A stretch of DNA of 64,000 bases from a virus. The stretch covers positions 1 to 64,000 of the IMG/VR virus record IMGVR_UViG_3300013113_000858. One strand, given 5' to 3'. A model generated the notes under the pieces. The model was not told the DNA's origin. It did not search any database and saw nothing but the letters and a program-made list of their open reading frames with translations. Below, in pieces: positions 61,885 through 64,000 of the stretch (positions are counted from its first letter, which is position 1; each line of letters starts with the position of its first letter). The position numbers and the translations under genes are program-made.

Positions 61885-63060
61885 ATGCCATTATATAAAT
61901 TTGGGCCGGACGATCTATTTCATAATAGAATAAAAACACGTCCGCAAATAAATTTTAAAATATATGATCGAACGGCTTACTATAATAATAAGCCATTCGT
62001 TTCTGGCGCACATACCTACAATACAACAACACCTGCGGGTGAAAGAAAGTCTGGATATATTAGTTTATATGAATTAAATGTAGACCGACCAGCTGGAAAT
62101 TTAATATACCCTTTTGTAACTAAAGGTGGCAGTCTTGATTCGTTCAGAACTATTTCAACAACAGCATTCAACAGCGACTTTTTGTTTGGTGATCAAATAA
62201 CTGGTAGTTATCCTCTTTCTGCTGGAATTTCTTCTGATAGGTATGCTCAAGGCCATTCTACTCATTATATAACAGCACTCAGAACAGCATTAGAATCAAA
62301 TAAAATTTTGTCAAACGCTTATTCTTACAGTTCAAGTTTGGGCGACAAAAGTGATCAAGAATTACGATTGATTAGCATTCCGTCAATTTTTTATGGCTCA
62401 TCAATTGACAAAGGATCAGTCTCATTAAAATTTTATATAACTGGCACACTCTTGGCAGAGTTACGTGATGACAAGAAGAACGGCGAGTTGCGGCAAGCCG
62501 TTTCCGCATCCACCGCAGATTCTGGCTCGGTTGGCGGCGTGGTTCTATACGATGAAGGTTTTATTATTTTAACTGGGTCATGGGATCTCCGTCCTGCCGG
62601 GACTGATATTTATATCCCCGGCGAATCTGCCGCTGCCCCACGGTGGATTGATTTTGGCTCAACTGGTTCATCCGGCACAAATGAAAATATGCCTTCATCA
62701 AGCTATGAAATCAGCTTTAGTGGTACAAATTATGTACCCACGATGACTATGTTTGCACATGCCCGCGAAGGCGAAAACAATTTTACCACGAACCCAACTG
62801 CAATTATGCACTCCCATTCTTTAGGTTCTGATGTTGCCACGAATTCAACACAGTATATGGAACCATCTGACAACGCTATTTTCAATGTCGGCTCTAGTTC
62901 TTTCACGGATACAATCCCTCCTTTTGAGAAAACAGTTTTTATAAGCCAGATTGGTATCTATGACGAGTACCGAAACCTTATCGGTGTAGCTAAGTTGGCA
63001 AATCCAGTCAGGAAAAGAGACCAAGATGATTTTACATTTAAATTAAAACTAGATTTTTGA
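61885..63060 (+). CDS. Tail protein, paralogue of the previous gene
   Basis: 391 aa. Shares its C-terminal domain with the 395-aa neighbour; the first halves differ (YKFGPDDLFHNRIKTRPQINFKIYD here), so only the end module is duplicated. LYDEGFIILTGSWDLRP is echoed by IYYQAGIVVLSGSIFTSG in the paralogue, which extends the match. It lies 23 bases downstream of its partner with only a weak ribosome site. Its TGA stop supplies the TG of the next promoter. Confidence 0.72.
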   Translation: MPLYKFGPDDLFHNRIKTRPQINFKIYDRTAYYNNKPFVSGAHTYNTTTPAGERKSGYISLYELNVDRPAGNLIYPFVTKGGSLDSFRTISTTAFNSDFLFGDQITGSYPLSAGISSDRYAQGHSTHYITALRTALESNKILSNAYSYSSSLGDKSDQELRLISIPSIFYGSSIDKGSVSLKFYITGTLLAELRDDKKNGELRQAVSASTADSGSVGGVVLYDEGFIILTGSWDLRPAGTDIYIPGESAAAPRWIDFGSTGSSGTNENMPSSSYEISFSGTNYVPTMTMFAHAREGENNFTTNPTAIMHSHSLGSDVATNSTQYMEPSDNAIFNVGSSSFTDTIPPFEKTVFISQIGIYDEYRNLIGVAKLANPVRKRDQDDFTFKLKLDF

Positions 63061-63066
63061 TATAAT
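63037..63066 (+). promoter_or_regulatory. Extended -10 promoter overlapping the tail-gene stop codon
   Basis: TTTAAA (63037-63042), 18-base spacer, TATAAT (63061-63066) preceded by TTGA. The TG belongs to the TGA stop of the upstream gene (63058-63060). Predicted start about 63073, six bases before the ATG at 63079. GAGAG at 63067-63071 would be upstream of that start, so the leader would hold no ribosome site. Confidence 0.5.
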
Positions 63067-63078
63067 GAGAGTCTATTT

Positions 63079-63435
63079 ATGGTAATGAAGAAACAACTTG
63101 AAAAGTGGAAGAAATATCTTTCTGAAGAAAACAAGCCTAGCCAAGAACGCTACGAAGCAAAATTCTACTTAAATCTCGAACAATCGAAAGACGTTGACAG
63201 AACTGAACTTATGAATTTCATGAGAGCAATCCCAAATGTAACAACAGTCTATAGAGAGGAAGAGATCTCAACCAGCAAAGAATCTTTTGTTGGGGAATAC
63301 AAATTCAGATTTGTTTTACCTGTTGGAGCCGATTCTAAATATTATTATGATCAAGTTTTAAAAACTAACCTAAGAAGAATAAGAGGTCTATCAATCCAGA
63401 GAGATTTGGGTTATGAAAAAATCGAAAAATATTAA
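63079..63435 (+). CDS. Small protein of unknown function
   Basis: 118 aa. KKQLEKWKKYLSEENKPSQERYEAKFYLNLEQSKDVD starts with a helix, followed by an alpha/beta fold with FRFVLPVGADSKYYYDQVLKTNLRRIRG. Layout strand-helix-strand-strand-helix suggests a ferredoxin-like or small RNA-binding fold. Not recognised. It is driven by the promoter just before it and is immediately followed by the RuvC-like gene, so the role may be in DNA metabolism. Confidence 0.62.
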   Translation: MVMKKQLEKWKKYLSEENKPSQERYEAKFYLNLEQSKDVDRTELMNFMRAIPNVTTVYREEEISTSKESFVGEYKFRFVLPVGADSKYYYDQVLKTNLRRIRGLSIQRDLGYEKIEKY

Positions 63436-63963
63436 ATGATTCTTGGCCTAGATATATCCACTTCCATCACAGGTTATGCAATCCTTGATTTGTCTGGCAA
63501 GATTCAGGAAATCGGCAGTTGGGATATGCGAAATAAAAACTTGTTTCCTGATCTATTTTCAAAATCATTATTTATTAAGAAACAACTTCTTTCAATTGAT
63601 AGTCGAATTGACCATATCTTCATTGAGCCTGCGCTCAATATGTTTATGATGGGGAAGTCATCTTCGCACACAATTTCAACATTAATTAAATTTAATGGTA
63701 TTACCGCTTGGATGTGTTTTGAAGAATTCGGAATCCAACCTCAATTTATCCCAGCAATTTCAGCTAGAAAGAAATGCGGGATTACCATTAAACGCGGCCA
63801 AAAAGCTAAAGAAATTGTTATGAAGTATTTCCTTGACAACGAGCCCGACTTTCGTGTAGAATACACAAAGCATGGAAACCCAAAACCTAAGTATTACGAT
63901 CAAGCAGATGCACTTGTTATGGCCCGAGCAGGTTTAACTTGTCTGACCGAAAACTCAAAATAG
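63436..63963 (+). CDS. RuvC-like Holliday-junction resolvase
   Basis: 175 aa. ILGLDISTSITGYAILD has the first catalytic Asp5 (RuvC opening). IDHIFIEPALNMFMMGKSS supplies the second acidic residue (Glu near 60). DQADALVMARAGL holds the closing acidic pair near 155-158. These match the RuvC fold with three or four metal-binding acids, and size is normal. It resolves four-way junctions formed by recombination or before packaging; T4 uses endonuclease VII instead. It starts directly after the preceding stop. Confidence 0.85.
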   Translation: MILGLDISTSITGYAILDLSGKIQEIGSWDMRNKNLFPDLFSKSLFIKKQLLSIDSRIDHIFIEPALNMFMMGKSSSHTISTLIKFNGITAWMCFEEFGIQPQFIPAISARKKCGITIKRGQKAKEIVMKYFLDNEPDFRVEYTKHGNPKPKYYDQADALVMARAGLTCLTENSK

Positions 63964-64000
63964 TTAAAGAATTCCTCGGATCCTTTTATAAATCAAAAGA
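63939..64000 (+). CDS. Possible start of a primase-like gene (cut by window edge)
   Basis: A TTG at 63939 opens a frame reading MSDRKLKIVKEFLGSFYKSK up to the window end, with AGG about seven bases upstream and no stop. It overlaps the end of the RuvC gene. This resembles, from memory, the opening of phage primase zinc-binding domains (KIVKEFLG followed by FYKSK); too short for proof. Confidence 0.3.
   Translation, partial: MSDRKLKIVKEFLGSFYKSK

Overview
The window is part of the genome of an AT-rich, contractile-tailed bacteriophage related to T4 (a myovirus, probably a large one). The evidence is a gp25-like baseplate wedge protein, a gp6/baseplate-J-like wedge protein, a gp55-like late sigma factor, a PhoH ATPase, a RuvC-fold nuclease, phage-style overlapping genes and several very large virion proteins (2572, 3216 and 1277 aa). 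No ribosomal, central-metabolic or other bacterial housekeeping gene is present. ADP-heptose genes point to a Gram-negative host. The tmRNA tag (ANDNVALSLAA) and the one-piece tmRNA do not name the host.

Layout. Positions 1-272 hold the 3' end of a tRNA (Gly-like) and a compact complete tmRNA, so the window opens in a phage tRNA/tmRNA cluster. On the minus strand (241-1683) lie a secreted trypsin-like lipoprotein protease and a J-domain protein whose last codons run antisense through the tmRNA 3' end. From 1789 onwards everything is on the plus strand. First come PhoH, an ATLF-like zinc metallopeptidase, a small unknown and a Cas4/RecB-like Fe-S nuclease.

Positions 4965-27003 form a glycan cluster of 25 genes. 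The first 17 (4965-20311) overlap or nearly touch, which suggests one translationally coupled transcript. It contains seven glycosyltransferases, four methyltransferases, a phytanoyl-CoA-dioxygenase-like oxygenase, a Gfo/Idh oxidoreductase, a polysaccharide deacetylase, a FemAB/GNAT-like acyltransferase and an ADP-heptose module (split HldE, HldD, GT9 transferase). A B12/radical-SAM enzyme then follows behind its own promoter. After it comes a nonulosonic-acid-like module (CMP-sugar transferase, DegT aminotransferase, SDR, NeuB-type synthase, cupin, small HAD phosphatase, FkbM methyltransferase). Taken together the genes look able to make, activate, transfer and decorate unusual sugars on the host surface or the virion.

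Positions 26990-28764 hold small genes and the gp55-like late sigma factor. Positions 28757-63060 are the virion module: an M15 peptidate-type baseplate lysin, a spike-like protein, a 2572-aa protein, gp25, gp6, a DNRLRE-like adhesin, a 3216-aa LamG protein, a 1277-aa protein, an 896-aa Fn3-like protein and several paralogous tail proteins. The end (63079-64000) returns to DNA metabolism with a RuvC-like resolvase and what may be the first codons of a primase.

Five plus-strand genes are preceded by extended -10 promoters of the form T-R-TG-N-TATAAT placed so close to the start codon that the mRNAs would be leaderless or nearly so. No protein-free stretch exceeds about 110 bases (the tRNA/tmRNA region aside), and I see no CRISPR array, insertion sequence, integrase or clear rho-independent terminator.
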